Shown: in pieces, positions 26,962 to 35,386 of the stretch | Layout of the letters: each line of letters starts with the position of its first letter | Numbering within the stretch: the stretch's first letter is position 1 | Assembly (NCBI RefSeq): GCF_900143085.1 | Contig: NZ_FRCZ01000001.1 | Coordinates: 186,001-250,000 of the forward strand | Length of the DNA: 64,000 nucleotides | Source: Gracilibacillus kekensis | Lineage (GTDB): Bacteria; Bacillota; Bacilli; Bacillales; Amphibacillaceae | Reading direction: 5' to 3' | Made by a program: the position numbers and the translations under genes | Notes under the pieces: generated by a model | What the model was told of the DNA's origin: nothing | Databases searched by the model: none | The model's input: the letters and a program-made list of their open reading frames with translations, nothing else

Positions 26962-27260
26962 TCGGCATTTCGTTCGATGTTTTCTGCTTTTATGCCGATG
27001 AGACCGCTGCTCGTCGGCATTTCGATCGATGTTTTCTGCTTTTATCCCGATGAGACCACCCCTCATCGGCATTTCAATTTATGTTTTCTGCTTTTTGCAG
27101 ATGAGACTGCTTCTCGTCGGCATTTCAATCGATGTTTTCTGCTTTTATCCCGATGAGACCACCCCTCATCGGCATTTCAATTTATGTTTTCTGCTTTTTG
27201 CAGATGAGACTGCTTCTCGTCGGCATTTCAACCGATGTTTTCGGCTGTTATGCCGATGAC
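26962..27260. repeat. six-unit tandem array, 51-52 bp period, hairpin-forming
   Basis: Units begin with TCGGCATTTC at 26962, 27014, 27066, 27117, 27169 and 27220. Each contains GATGTTTTCTGCTTTT or a close variant. Two unit types mostly alternate (CCCGATGAGACCACCC and GCAGATGAGACTGCTT). Arms such as GATGAG/CTCATC and TCGGCAT/ATGCCGA let units fold into hairpins. It fills the gap between convergent hmoB and the thioredoxin gene. Confidence 0.9.
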
Positions 27261-27300
27261 ATTCAAATTGAGAAAAGCACATAATTTTTAAAATATAAAA

Positions 27301-27327
27301 GAGGCTGATGCGCAATCAGCCTCTTTT
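27301..27327. terminator. bidirectional terminator
   Basis: GAGGCTGAT and ATCAGCCTC form a 9-bp stem with A-rich 5' and T-rich 3' flanks, so it can end transcription from both sides. It follows the disulfide-bond gene pair on the minus strand. Confidence 0.85.
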
Positions 27328-27329
27328 CA

Positions 27330-27812
27330 CTATTCAGATTCTAATACTTCTGTTTCAAAAAAGTTTTCGAAATTCTGTTGTGGTTGCTCTCCTACTATTC
27401 TTGCTGATTCCTGTCCATTTTCAAAGTGTATCATTGTTGGTGTTGATTGAATGTTGTAAACATTCCCCTGATCTTTGAACTCTTCCAAATTCATTTTTAC
27501 TAAATTCACTTCATATTCCTCTGCAATTGGGACAAGTACAGGCGTTGTTTTTTGACAATGAGAACAGTTAGGATCATAGAAATAAACGGTAGTATCTTCG
27601 CCATTTTCAAGTCTTTCTGCCAGTTCATCAGGCAATATTTGATTTTGATAGATCTCATCGTCTAATTGATCAATCGTCGTTTGATTTAAATCTGTTTTAC
27701 CATAAGGGTTATCAACCCCGTCTAGTTGTTTCGAATTTTGATAATTGACGACAAGTATTAGTCCTCCAAAGATCAAAACGAGCACTAGTACAAATATAAT
27801 CATTTTTTTCAC
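27330..27812 (-). CDS. membrane-anchored thioredoxin-like protein
   Basis: A 160-residue protein with one N-terminal membrane helix (about 4-22) and an extracytoplasmic thioredoxin fold. The active site is C-S-H-C (Cys83, Cys86) in Y-D-P-N-C-S-H-C and a cis-proline lies in Q-S-T-P-T-M. It starts one base after the bdbC stop, so the two are co-translated. It is probably the partner thiol oxidase reoxidised by BdbC, although it is shorter than B. subtilis BdbD. Confidence 0.85.
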   Translation of the reverse strand: MKKMIIFVLVLVLIFGGLILVVNYQNSKQLDGVDNPYGKTDLNQTTIDQLDDEIYQNQILPDELAERLENGEDTTVYFYDPNCSHCQKTTPVLVPIAEEYEVNLVKMNLEEFKDQGNVYNIQSTPTMIHFENGQESARIVGEQPQQNFENFFETEVLESE

Positions 27813-27813
27813 T

Positions 27814-28236
27814 TTAAACTCTCCTTTGTTGAACCATTAAATAGGCGTGAATGCTAAAGATAACAAGAAATGCTATCAATGCTTGAAAAGGAATGGTAAT
27901 AAATCCGAAATAATTTACATACGTACCATTACATGGAACGACACCACAAGCACTTCCTGCGTCCTGTAAGCTAGGAACTTTTTGGATCAAATAATGATAC
28001 GTAGATACTAAAATACCGATCCCGCTCAAAATGAGTCCTGGAAACGCAAAACGTATGTTTTTTTTATATAATGCATATCCATATATTACTACAAGTGGGT
28101 ACATCAAGATGCGTTGATACCAGCACAATTCACACGGTATGTATCCCATAACTTCGGAATAAAATAAGCTACCCATCATTGCGACTAAGCTTTGTGCCCA
28201 TGCAATAAAAAGCAATGTGTCTTTTTTCTTGTCCAT
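27814..28236 (-). CDS. bdbC: disulfide oxidoreductase BdbC (DsbB family)
   Basis: A 140-residue membrane protein with four helices. The quinone-linked cysteine pair is C-E-L-C-W-Y-Q-R (Cys35, Cys38) at the start of helix 2, and the second extracytoplasmic pair is Cys97 and Cys102. DsbB-family proteins pass electrons from thiol oxidases to menaquinone. First gene of a two-gene unit with the thioredoxin-like protein. Confidence 0.92.
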   Translation of the reverse strand: MDKKKDTLLFIAWAQSLVAMMGSLFYSEVMGYIPCELCWYQRILMYPLVVIYGYALYKKNIRFAFPGLILSGIGILVSTYHYLIQKVPSLQDAGSACGVVPCNGTYVNYFGFITIPFQALIAFLVIFSIHAYLMVQQRRV

Positions 28237-28303
28237 TTTTCACATTCCCCTTTCACATTTATTATACATACACCGTCTATAAAAACAAAGAAATGATTTA
28301 TGA

Positions 28304-28333
28304 AAAAAAGGAAGCAGTCATTAAGACTGCTTC
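28304..28333 (-). terminator. terminator of the thi operon
   Basis: GAAGCAGTC and GACTGCTTC form a 9-bp stem with a five-base loop at the end of thiF, followed on the minus strand by TTTTTTT. Confidence 0.85.
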
Positions 28334-29366
28334 AACCAACAAATCGATAATAGATTTTTTTTGCTTCTTGAATATTTTTAGTACCATGGATCAACGTTCT
28401 GCCATCATGAAATACCACTACTCGAAACTCATTGATTTCAAAGGAAATAAGATATGGATTTTCAAGATAATTGATTAAGTTCGTTTGCTTCAAATGCATT
28501 TTAAAATCATCAAAATGGAAGTTTCTGTGTTTTCCTGCTCTGATCTGTACCGTGTTTCGCCCACACAAGACAGCCGTCTTCAATTGGGATTGGTAGTCCA
28601 AATTGGGATAAATTTTCTTAACACAGGATGGACAACTGTCATCTTTTAATGAAGCAACTTCTAACTCCATTTGCTGATTCTTCCATAAATCAAAAGCTAC
28701 CAATTTACCAGAAAGAGCCTCAGTATTCCCGGTTAATAACTTTAACACTTCCGTTACTTGATGAGCAACTACCTTCTGAACCGTTGGACTGATAATACCA
28801 ACCGTATCACATGTGGCACCATCACTTGGAATATGGTCCATTATACATTGCAAGCATGGCGTTTCATCTGGTAAGACAGTGAATGTTACACCATAACTCG
28901 CAACACATGCACCATATATCCAAGGTGTATGATATTTTTGACAAACATCATTAATGATCAGCCTTGTATCGAAATTATCTGTAGCATCAATGACCACATC
29001 CACGTCAGGTACAATTGCTTCCAGTTCCTCTACCCCTGCGTCGGTAAGCTGTGCATCTATTTTTGTTTGACTATTGATTTTTTGCAATCTATTTTTAGCT
29101 GCAATTACTTTTGGGGTTTTATTTTCGACATCTGCTTCTGTAAATAGCTGTTGGCGCTGAAGATTACTTTCCTCTACATAATCCCTGTCCATAAGTGTAA
29201 TCGTCCCTACACCTGCTCTTACAAGCATTTCAGAACTACTTGAACCAAGGGCACCTACACCTATAATCAAAACGTGGCTATTTTGAATACATTCTTGACC
29301 TTTTTCTCCAATTGGATCAAATAAAATTTGCCGAGAATATCGATTATCCACCAACACTGATCCCAT
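28332..29366 (-). CDS. thiF: ThiF-family sulfur-carrier adenylyltransferase
   Basis: A 344-residue E1-like enzyme that adenylates the C-terminal glycine of ThiS for thiazole synthesis. The ATP site is I-I-G-V-G-A-L-G-S, the acidic motif D-A-T-D-N-F-D-T-R, and the zinc ligands are in T-P-C-L-Q-C and S-C-P-S-C. A C-terminal extension of about 90 residues follows the catalytic core, as in B. subtilis ThiF. The frame overlaps the thiG stop by 23 bases; a GTG at 29357 or 29351 might be the true start. Confidence 0.92.
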   Translation of the reverse strand: MGSVLVDNRYSRQILFDPIGEKGQECIQNSHVLIIGVGALGSSSSEMLVRAGVGTITLMDRDYVEESNLQRQQLFTEADVENKTPKVIAAKNRLQKINSQTKIDAQLTDAGVEELEAIVPDVDVVIDATDNFDTRLIINDVCQKYHTPWIYGACVASYGVTFTVLPDETPCLQCIMDHIPSDGATCDTVGIISPTVQKVVAHQVTEVLKLLTGNTEALSGKLVAFDLWKNQQMELEVASLKDDSCPSCVKKIYPNLDYQSQLKTAVLCGRNTVQIRAGKHRNFHFDDFKMHLKQTNLINYLENPYLISFEINEFRVVVFHDGRTLIHGTKNIQEAKKIYYRFVG

Positions 29367-30114
29367 CCTCTGGACTGCTTGCTACTGCATATGTTTTTTT
29401 ATCAATCCTTCCAGCCAAGTAACCTAACCGACCAGCCTCTATCGCCAGCTTCATAGCCTCAGCCATTTGTACCGGATTACGTGCGCCTGAAACAGCCGTA
29501 TTTAGTAATACACCATCCGCTCCTAATTCCATTGCATAGGCTGCATCCTTCGGCGAACCAATACCAGCATCAACAATTACAGGAACGTTCGCTTGTTCGA
29601 TAATAAATTGCAAATTAAGTGGATTAATAATCCCCTGTCCGGATCCTATCGGTGAAGCACCAGGCATAATCGCATGTGCACCAAGTTCTTCTAATTTTCT
29701 TGCAAGCACTACATCATCTGAAGTATATGGTAAAACAGTAAAGCCATCTGCAAGCAATATTTCAGTTGCCTTTAATGTCTCAACAGGATCAGGTAAGAGC
29801 GTTTTAGGACACCCGATCACTTCCACTTTCACCATGTCACAAAGTCCTGAAGCATTTGCTAATTTTGCTATCCTAACCGCTTCTTCAGCATCTTTTGCTC
29901 CTGCAGTATTTGGTAAAAAACGATACTTATTCAGCTCGATTTTTTCTAAAAAATTAGGCTGGTCTGGATCAAAGATATTCATACGTCTCACCGAAAAGGT
30001 AAGTACTTCTGTTTCTGAAACGTCTACGGCTTTCTTTTGAATATCATAATCAGGATATTTACCTGTTCCCAAAAATAAACGTGAATTAAATTGTTCTTTT
30101 CCTATTTTAAGCAT
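29344..30114 (-). CDS. thiG: thiazole synthase ThiG
   Basis: A 256-residue TIM-barrel enzyme. It joins deoxyxylulose phosphate, dehydroglycine from ThiO and sulfur from ThiS thiocarboxylate into the thiazole ring. It opens [19 protein letters not shown], shows V-K-V-E-V-I-G with the Schiff-base lysine, and the phosphate loops P-I-G-S-G-Q-G and D-A-G-I-G-S. It overlaps thiF and starts three bases after the thiS stop. Confidence 0.95.
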   Translation of the reverse strand: MLKIGKEQFNSRLFLGTGKYPDYDIQKKAVDVSETEVLTFSVRRMNIFDPDQPNFLEKIELNKYRFLPNTAGAKDAEEAVRIAKLANASGLCDMVKVEVIGCPKTLLPDPVETLKATEILLADGFTVLPYTSDDVVLARKLEELGAHAIMPGASPIGSGQGIINPLNLQFIIEQANVPVIVDAGIGSPKDAAYAMELGADGVLLNTAVSGARNPVQMAEAMKLAIEAGRLGYLAGRIDKKTYAVASSPEDGISVGG

Positions 30115-30117
30115 TGT

Positions 30118-30321
30118 TTATCCTCCTCCAACAAAATGTACGATTTCAAACCGGTCACCTTCTGTTACTTTCGCTTTATCATGTTGTTCCATTTTCAAAA
30201 TCGTTTGGTTATGCTCGACAATTAATGATTTCTTCTTTAATTGTAAATGTCCTAACAAATCTTCTACCGTTTCTATCCTTTGATTCAACTCTAGACTTTC
30301 ACCGTTTACGATAATTCCCAA
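30118..30321 (-). CDS. thiS: sulfur-carrier protein ThiS
   Basis: A 67-residue ubiquitin-fold protein ending in F-V-G-G-G. The C-terminal Gly-Gly is adenylated by ThiF and becomes a thiocarboxylate that donates sulfur to ThiG. It starts I-I-V-N-G-E-S, normal for the family. Located between thiO and thiG. Confidence 0.93.
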   Translation of the reverse strand: MGIIVNGESLELNQRIETVEDLLGHLQLKKKSLIVEHNQTILKMEQHDKAKVTEGDRFEIVHFVGGG

Positions 30322-30334
30322 TGGTTATCCTCCT

Positions 30335-31453
30335 TTATACAGATAGTTGACAATCGCTAGTCAAGGAAAAAGCTCGAATATAGTCTGGCTCATCTGATAT
30401 ACCTTCTAGTAAATCAGCAATGAATAGTGATGTTTTTGGCGCTAATAAAATGCCATTACGATAATGTCCTGTTGCAACAAAAAGGCCTGATGTTTCTGGC
30501 ACTTCCCCTAAAAATGGTGACCCCTTTTTTGCTAATGGTCTTATTCCTGCCCATATATTTTCAATAGAAGCACTACTTATGTTTGGTACGACTCTTTTAG
30601 CACTGTTTAATAGTTTTAGGACACTTGCTACTTCCACTTGTTTATCCAATTGCTCAGGTTTTGAGGTCGCACCAATAATGATTCGATTTCCTTGCTTGGG
30701 AACGAGATAGCAATCATCGGTAAAAATAGTAGATTGAATTAACGGTTCTCTTGTTTTAACCGAGAGACATTCTCCTTTAACAGGTGTGATATCTAAAGCT
30801 GGAATGTATTTTTTGAACTGATCGCTCTTAAATCCAGAAGTGATAATGACTTGATCCGCTGTATAATATTGTTCACTTACCTTCACACCTGATACTTTGT
30901 TTTGTTCGATGACTAACTGCTGAACCTCACTATCCTCAAATATTGTTGCCCCATAAGCTTCAGCTGCGATTGCAAATGCCTTTGTTAAATGTGGAGCGGA
31001 GACTTGCCCTTCTTTTGGACAATCAAGAGCTAAATAAAAATCACGAGATAATTCACTTTCTCTTATTTCCTCAGGTCTAACAATCGTTGCCTCAATGCCG
31101 TGATTCGTTTGAAATTGTACAATATCTTCTAAATGATTTTGGTCCTCTTCACTGTAGATGAGCTTGTAAGCACCTTTTTCTTGGAATTGAATATCGATGC
31201 CACTTTCTTTTTTTAGATCTTTTGCCAATTCCGGAAAAAGCGATCTGCTTTCTCTGGCAAATTGAAATAATGGTGAATCCGCTTTGAATTCCATTTGTAC
31301 TCCTAACATCCCTGCCGCTGCACTGGATGCCTCAGCACCGATCTCTTTTGCTTCCAAAACGAGCACACGGTAGCCTCTTTTGCTTAATTGATAGGCGATC
31401 GATACTCCCATTATTCCACCACCAACAATGATTTGATCAAATTGATTAGTCAA
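30335..31453 (-). CDS. thiO: glycine oxidase ThiO
   Basis: A 372-residue FAD-dependent amine oxidase that converts glycine to the imine used by ThiG. The Rossmann motif V-G-G-G-I-M-G-V-S-I-A-Y-Q-L is at the N terminus and the C-terminal A-T-G-H-Y-R-N-G-I-L-L-A-P motif closes the FAD site. The start overlaps the tenI stop by four bases. Confidence 0.94.
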   Translation of the reverse strand: MTNQFDQIIVGGGIMGVSIAYQLSKRGYRVLVLEAKEIGAEASSAAAGMLGVQMEFKADSPLFQFARESRSLFPELAKDLKKESGIDIQFQEKGAYKLIYSEEDQNHLEDIVQFQTNHGIEATIVRPEEIRESELSRDFYLALDCPKEGQVSAPHLTKAFAIAAEAYGATIFEDSEVQQLVIEQNKVSGVKVSEQYYTADQVIITSGFKSDQFKKYIPALDITPVKGECLSVKTREPLIQSTIFTDDCYLVPKQGNRIIIGATSKPEQLDKQVEVASVLKLLNSAKRVVPNISSASIENIWAGIRPLAKKGSPFLGEVPETSGLFVATGHYRNGILLAPKTSLFIADLLEGISDEPDYIRAFSLTSDCQLSV

Positions 31454-32064
31454 TGCCTTCCCCCCTCCCCATTATTGAACACACTCTGGTATTGTTTTAA
31501 AATCTCCAACGGATCGGCTGCATTCCAGACCCCTGACATAACGGCAATTCCACTAGCACCTGCTTTTAATACCGCTTGCGCATTTTCTGGTGTTATTCCA
31601 CCAATCGCAACTACAGGAATCGAAACAGACTGTGTTATCTCTTGTAATCGACTTATTCCCTGTGGGGAAAGTCCTTTTTTTGATAAACTATGGAAGATAT
31701 GGCCATATATGATGAAGTTAGCTCCAGCCTTTTCAGCATGAACCGCTTCTTCTAATGAATGTACAGATTTACCAATAGAAAGCTCTGGAAAAGTCCCTTT
31801 TACTACGTCAACAGGTAAGCTATGGTAAGCGAGCTGAACCCCATGGCAGTTGTTGATGGCAGCAATATCCACCCTGTCATTAATGATTAGTTTTTGTTTA
31901 GGTACCCCTTTTTCTAACAAAAAAGATACAATAGTTTGTATTTCTTGAGCTGTTTTGGATTTTTCTCGAATATGGATATAATCAACATCATGCTGTAAAA
32001 AGGGTAGGTCCTGAAGTTCCTTTTCGGTTAATTTCCCATTGGTAATAAGGTGTATTCCTTTCAT
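31450..32064 (-). CDS. tenI: thiazole tautomerase TenI
   Basis: A 204-residue TIM-barrel protein related to ThiE. In B. subtilis TenI aromatises the thiazole carboxylate made by ThiG. It shows Y-I-H-I-R-E-K, I-I-N-D-R-V-D and V-V-A-I-G-G-I-T-P-E-N. It is called TenI rather than ThiE because of its operon position with thiOSGF. The ATG at 32064 is used: GGAGG lies ten bases upstream, and longer frames would begin inside the riboswitch terminator. Confidence 0.85.
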   Translation of the reverse strand: MKGIHLITNGKLTEKELQDLPFLQHDVDYIHIREKSKTAQEIQTIVSFLLEKGVPKQKLIINDRVDIAAINNCHGVQLAYHSLPVDVVKGTFPELSIGKSVHSLEEAVHAEKAGANFIIYGHIFHSLSKKGLSPQGISRLQEITQSVSIPVVAIGGITPENAQAVLKAGASGIAVMSGVWNAADPLEILKQYQSVFNNGEGGRH

Positions 32065-32095
32065 GTCAGCCATTCCTCCTTCATCGAGTATAGGA

Positions 32096-32134
32096 AGCAA
32101 AAATGCCACTCATCCAGTATGGACAAGTGGCATT
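32096..32134 (-). terminator. riboswitch-controlled terminator of the thi operon
   Basis: On the minus strand AATGCCACT and AGTGGCATT form a 9-bp stem followed by TTTTTG. The 5' arm includes CCACTT (32125-32130), which can instead pair with AAGTGG at 32167-32172 in the 3' end of the TPP aptamer. Confidence 0.85.
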
Positions 32135-32165
32135 TAGTAAAAGCTCGTTGATCATTCGCTCTCTT

Positions 32166-32251
32166 ACCACTTCCCTACGCTAGTGTTAACCAGATCAGGT
32201 TCAAAGGGTCCGAATTTTTCGTCTCAGCCACTTAATGGCTCCCCTAGTGTT
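32166..32251 (-). ncRNA. TPP riboswitch (THI element)
   Basis: On the minus strand the sequence shows the conserved blocks CACTAGGGGAGCC, GGCTGAGA, ACCCTTTGAACCTGATCTGG and GCGTAGGGAAGTGG in the standard order. Helix P1 is formed by CACT and AGTG. When TPP binds, P1 forms and the downstream terminator can fold; without TPP the P1 3' strand forms an antiterminator. It controls tenI-thiO-thiS-thiG-thiF. Confidence 0.97.
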
Positions 32252-32384
32252 CAATCGTATTTTATTATACAGGAAAAGGATAACATAGTATGAAAAATAA
32301 GCCAATAGCAAATATTTATGTTTAATTAACAAAAAGAAGGGTAGACATATAATGGAAACAATATTTAGAAAGGATGTTGTAGAA

Positions 32385-32828
32385 ATGGCACAAGATCAAC
32401 AAAAATTACAAGCTTTACTCGATGGTTTAAACGAAGATTTAGCTAATGAATATGCAGCAACCATTATGTATACGTATCATGCTTCCGTTGTATCAGGACT
32501 ATATCGTTCTTCATTAAAACCTTTTTTTGAAGATGAAATAAACGATGAAATCGGACATGCTTTATATTTATCCGATAAAATTAAAACATTAGGTGGTACA
32601 CCAACCACAACACCTGCTACGGTAGAACAGCTGACAGATGTAAAAGAGATGCTCGAAGCTACCTTTAAAGCTGAAAAAGAAACCATTGAACGCTATGAAG
32701 TAAGAAAACAACAAGCAGATGAATTAGGCTTTACAGAGCTTGTTGTACAACTTGAAGATATGATTGCAGATGAAACAAAACATAAAGAAGAAACACAACG
32801 ATTATTAGCAGATCCTAGTTTTCAATAA
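32385..32828 (+). CDS. ferritin-like domain protein (bacterioferritin-like)
   Basis: A 147-residue four-helix protein. Glutamates and histidines suited to a di-iron site appear in L-A-N-E-Y-A-A, E-D-E-I-N-D-E-I-G-H-A and E-D-M-I-A-D-E-T-K-H-K-E-E. It resembles bacterioferritin/Dps-type proteins but the exact role, iron storage or oxidative protection, is open. The ATG at 32385 (AAAGGATG upstream) is preferred; one at 32352 has a similar ribosome site and would add 11 residues. Confidence 0.78.
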   Translation: MAQDQQKLQALLDGLNEDLANEYAATIMYTYHASVVSGLYRSSLKPFFEDEINDEIGHALYLSDKIKTLGGTPTTTPATVEQLTDVKEMLEATFKAEKETIERYEVRKQQADELGFTELVVQLEDMIADETKHKEETQRLLADPSFQ

Positions 32829-32864
32829 TGAACTAACCCCTTCCCTTTTTTTAAAATAAATGAG

Positions 32865-32895
32865 CAGCTTCCATTCTTGGAGGCTGTTTTCTTTT
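32865..32895 (+). terminator. terminator after the ferritin-like gene
   Basis: CAGCTTCC and GGAGGCTG pair across six bases (with mispaired centre), followed by TTTTCTTTTTC. Confidence 0.7.
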
Positions 32896-32956
32896 TCACA
32901 TGAGAAAGCCTATAAGTCTATGATATACTAGATATAAAACAATCAGGGGTGACAAA

Positions 32957-34126
32957 ATGCGCGAGATATTATTCCAGGAAATTGATCAATTATACGATGA
33001 AATGGTTCAAATGCGGAGATATTTACATCAATACCCTGAACTTTCCTTTTATGAATTCAAAACCGCAGCATTTATCCAAGATCAATATAAACTTCTTAAT
33101 ATACCTTTCCAAGCGAATGTTGGAGATAACGGTGTAGTCGCTACATTACAAGGTGCCAAGACTGGAAAAACAGTGGCACTTCGAGCTGACTTTGATGGTC
33201 TTCCCATTCAGGATGAAAAGACGGCAGCATACAAATCACAGAATCATGGTGTGATGCATGCATGTGGGCATGACGGTCATACAACCACATTACTTGCTGT
33301 TGCAAAAGTGCTTAAAAAATATCAGCATGAACTTGCTGGCAATGTTGTATTTATTCATCAACATGCCGAAGAACTAGCGCCTGGTGGGGCCCAACCGATG
33401 ATAAAGGAAGGCGTTCTTGATAATGTGGATGTGGTATATGGTACACATCTCTGGACGAATACACCCTATGGCGTCGTCCAAACAGCGCCAGGTAATTTTA
33501 TGGCGGCAGCAGATAAATTCACAATAAATATTCAAGGAAAAGGTGGTCATGGAGGCATGCCCCACCAAACAAAAGATCCTATCGTTGTCGGTTCCCAAAT
33601 AGTAACAAACCTGCAACAAATTATTAGCAGAAGGATCGACCCATTAGATACAGCAGTGCTTTCGATAGGTTCCTTCCATGCCGGAAATGCTTATAATGTG
33701 ATTCCAGACTCCACAACAATTGAGGGAACAGTAAGAACTTTTGATCAAAGTCTGCAGCAATTTATTATCGATGAGATGGCAAAGATCATTAAAGGTACCT
33801 GTACTGCTTATGATGTAGATTATCAGTTCGATTATGCAAAAGGTTATCAGCCTGTTGTGAATGATCCAGAGCATGCCGAGAAGGTTTTAGTGGCGGCAAA
33901 GTCGGTGGAAGATGTAGAAAAAGCTGAAATGGTCGAACCTAGCATGACAGGGGAAGATTTTGCCTACTATCTACAAGAAAAACCGGGTGCCTTTTTCTTC
34001 ACCGGTGCTCAAATTAAAAATGGTTTTGTTCCGCACCACCATCCATTATTTGATTTTGATGAACGCGCAATGAAAATAGCGGCCAAAACCTTAATAGCGG
34101 CTACGTTAAATGTCAATCAATTATAG
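32957..34126 (+). CDS. yhaA: M20-family N-acyl-amino-acid amidohydrolase (YhaA)
   Basis: A 389-residue metal-dependent amidohydrolase. Metal ligands appear in H-A-C-G-H-D-G-H, in the Q-H-A-E-E motif after F-I-H, in G-T-H-L-W and in the C-terminal H-H-H-P-L-F. The middle dimerisation domain includes G-K-G-G-H-G-G-M-P-H. Relatives cleave N-acyl or indole-amino-acid conjugates; the natural substrate here is unknown. Its position next to ecsAB matches yhaA of B. subtilis. AGGGGTGAC precedes the ATG. Confidence 0.9.
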   Translation: MREILFQEIDQLYDEMVQMRRYLHQYPELSFYEFKTAAFIQDQYKLLNIPFQANVGDNGVVATLQGAKTGKTVALRADFDGLPIQDEKTAAYKSQNHGVMHACGHDGHTTTLLAVAKVLKKYQHELAGNVVFIHQHAEELAPGGAQPMIKEGVLDNVDVVYGTHLWTNTPYGVVQTAPGNFMAAADKFTINIQGKGGHGGMPHQTKDPIVVGSQIVTNLQQIISRRIDPLDTAVLSIGSFHAGNAYNVIPDSTTIEGTVRTFDQSLQQFIIDEMAKIIKGTCTAYDVDYQFDYAKGYQPVVNDPEHAEKVLVAAKSVEDVEKAEMVEPSMTGEDFAYYLQEKPGAFFFTGAQIKNGFVPHHHPLFDFDERAMKIAAKTLIAATLNVNQL

Positions 34127-34131
34127 AAGTA

Positions 34132-34165
34132 AAAAGCCTCGTTTCAATTGGGAAACGAGGCTTTT
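34132..34165. terminator. bidirectional terminator between yhaA and ecsB
   Basis: AAAAGCCTCGTTTC and GAAACGAGGCTTTT form a perfect 14-bp stem with a six-base loop, with an A-tract on one side and a T-tract on the other. Confidence 0.93.
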
Positions 34166-34168
34166 CAT

Positions 34169-35386
34169 CTACACTTTAAGCTTCTTTCTCAGATAATTCG
34201 GTATGACAACCAAGACAAAAAGCAAGCTGGCAACAGCCATCATTGCGCCTATCACCAACTCTCCTATTATTACTAAAAATAAAGTAAAAAGGATGGCGAC
34301 TACGACGATTAATTGTTGCATCCATTTCATAAAGGCTTGCTTTCTCACAGACTCCGCAATTGGATACAAATCCAGCCAAACCAATGTAGCGTGATGTTTC
34401 CATAATGGCACGATTTGTAAAAAGATCATATAGATAAAAAGAAGAGCGAATATCAATTTTAGCCATTGATTTGGAACAAAATAAATCAACAGACCACCGA
34501 TCACTAACAACCTAAGATATATCCCTAAATATTCGCCACTTCTAACAGTGGTTAAGCGATATAAATAAGGGTAAGCATTCTTTTGCTGAAACGGGATACC
34601 TTTTGTTAAAACTTTAGCTAACCAATGGCGTTTCTTAACTGGTGTCTCTAGGTGTGGTACATCGGTAAACATGTTTGCTAACCGATAGAAAGAACGCATG
34701 CGTAAATAATCACTTTCGATTAACAAATCCCAATTCAACGCTTTTTGTTTGCTAGCTGTTAAGTAATTGGTTGCAAAAAGAACGATCAGTAAGACCGTAA
34801 TAATAGCCAAAAAAAGCATTTCTTGTCCAATAAAAAAATAAATTAATGTTACTATTAAAGCAAAACGAACGATTTTATCGATTAGCCTTGTATTTTTATC
34901 TCTAACACGAAGCATCCACCAATTCGCAACCAAACTCCATGCCTTCACAATTAACAAAACGATAAACAACATTCCGTATGCTGGTGTATCCTGATTTGGA
35001 AAAGCAGCTGCATAAAGTGGGGCAATTGCTGCAATTGCTAAAATAAACAAATAAATCTGCGTAACATAACTATAAACCAATGTCCGAATAAAATAACCTT
35101 GCAAAAGATGTTCAGCAGGTATTAGAAATACAATGTCAGCCTTTTTTAATAAAGTCTGAATCGGACTATGAGCAGTTACCAATCCTAATACGAATGCAAT
35201 TACCCATGCCGATGGGAAATAACTTGGTATATTCTCTAAGAACTGCTGATAATAAACCGACATGGCGGACACAATAAATACCATAGCTATGACAATATGT
35301 CCTGTCACAATATACCTTAAATAACGACTAAGCTCTTTTATATGAGCGGATAAGCGATCGGTAAACAATTGATGAGCATTAAGCAT
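34169..35386 (-). CDS. ecsB: ABC transporter membrane protein EcsB
   Basis: A 405-residue protein with about nine to ten hydrophobic helices, matching EcsB. In B. subtilis EcsAB affects regulated intramembrane proteolysis, secretion and competence; the transported substrate is uncertain. The start overlaps the ecsA stop by eight bases. No ecsC follows; the next gene is convergent yhaA. Confidence 0.9.
   Translation of the reverse strand: MLNAHQLFTDRLSAHIKELSRYLRYIVTGHIVIAMVFIVSAMSVYYQQFLENIPSYFPSAWVIAFVLGLVTAHSPIQTLLKKADIVFLIPAEHLLQGYFIRTLVYSYVTQIYLFILAIAAIAPLYAAAFPNQDTPAYGMLFIVLLIVKAWSLVANWWMLRVRDKNTRLIDKIVRFALIVTLIYFFIGQEMLFLAIITVLLIVLFATNYLTASKQKALNWDLLIESDYLRMRSFYRLANMFTDVPHLETPVKKRHWLAKVLTKGIPFQQKNAYPYLYRLTTVRSGEYLGIYLRLLVIGGLLIYFVPNQWLKLIFALLFIYMIFLQIVPLWKHHATLVWLDLYPIAESVRKQAFMKWMQQLIVVVAILFTLFLVIIGELVIGAMMAVASLLFVLVVIPNYLRKKLKV

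Noticed and set aside
26863-27259. Open frames on both strands inside the 52-bp array, giving repeated Ser/Arg/His or Phe/Cys-rich peptides
   Set aside because: The peptides are by-products of the tandem repeat; there is no ribosome site, and periodic composition comes from the repeat unit.
18810-27260. Regularly spaced repeats as possible CRISPR arrays
   Set aside because: Units vary along their whole length, there are no unique spacers of constant size, and no cas gene is near.
28332-28600. C-terminal extension of ThiF as a gene fusion
   Set aside because: B. subtilis ThiF has about the same length, so the extension is normal for the group.
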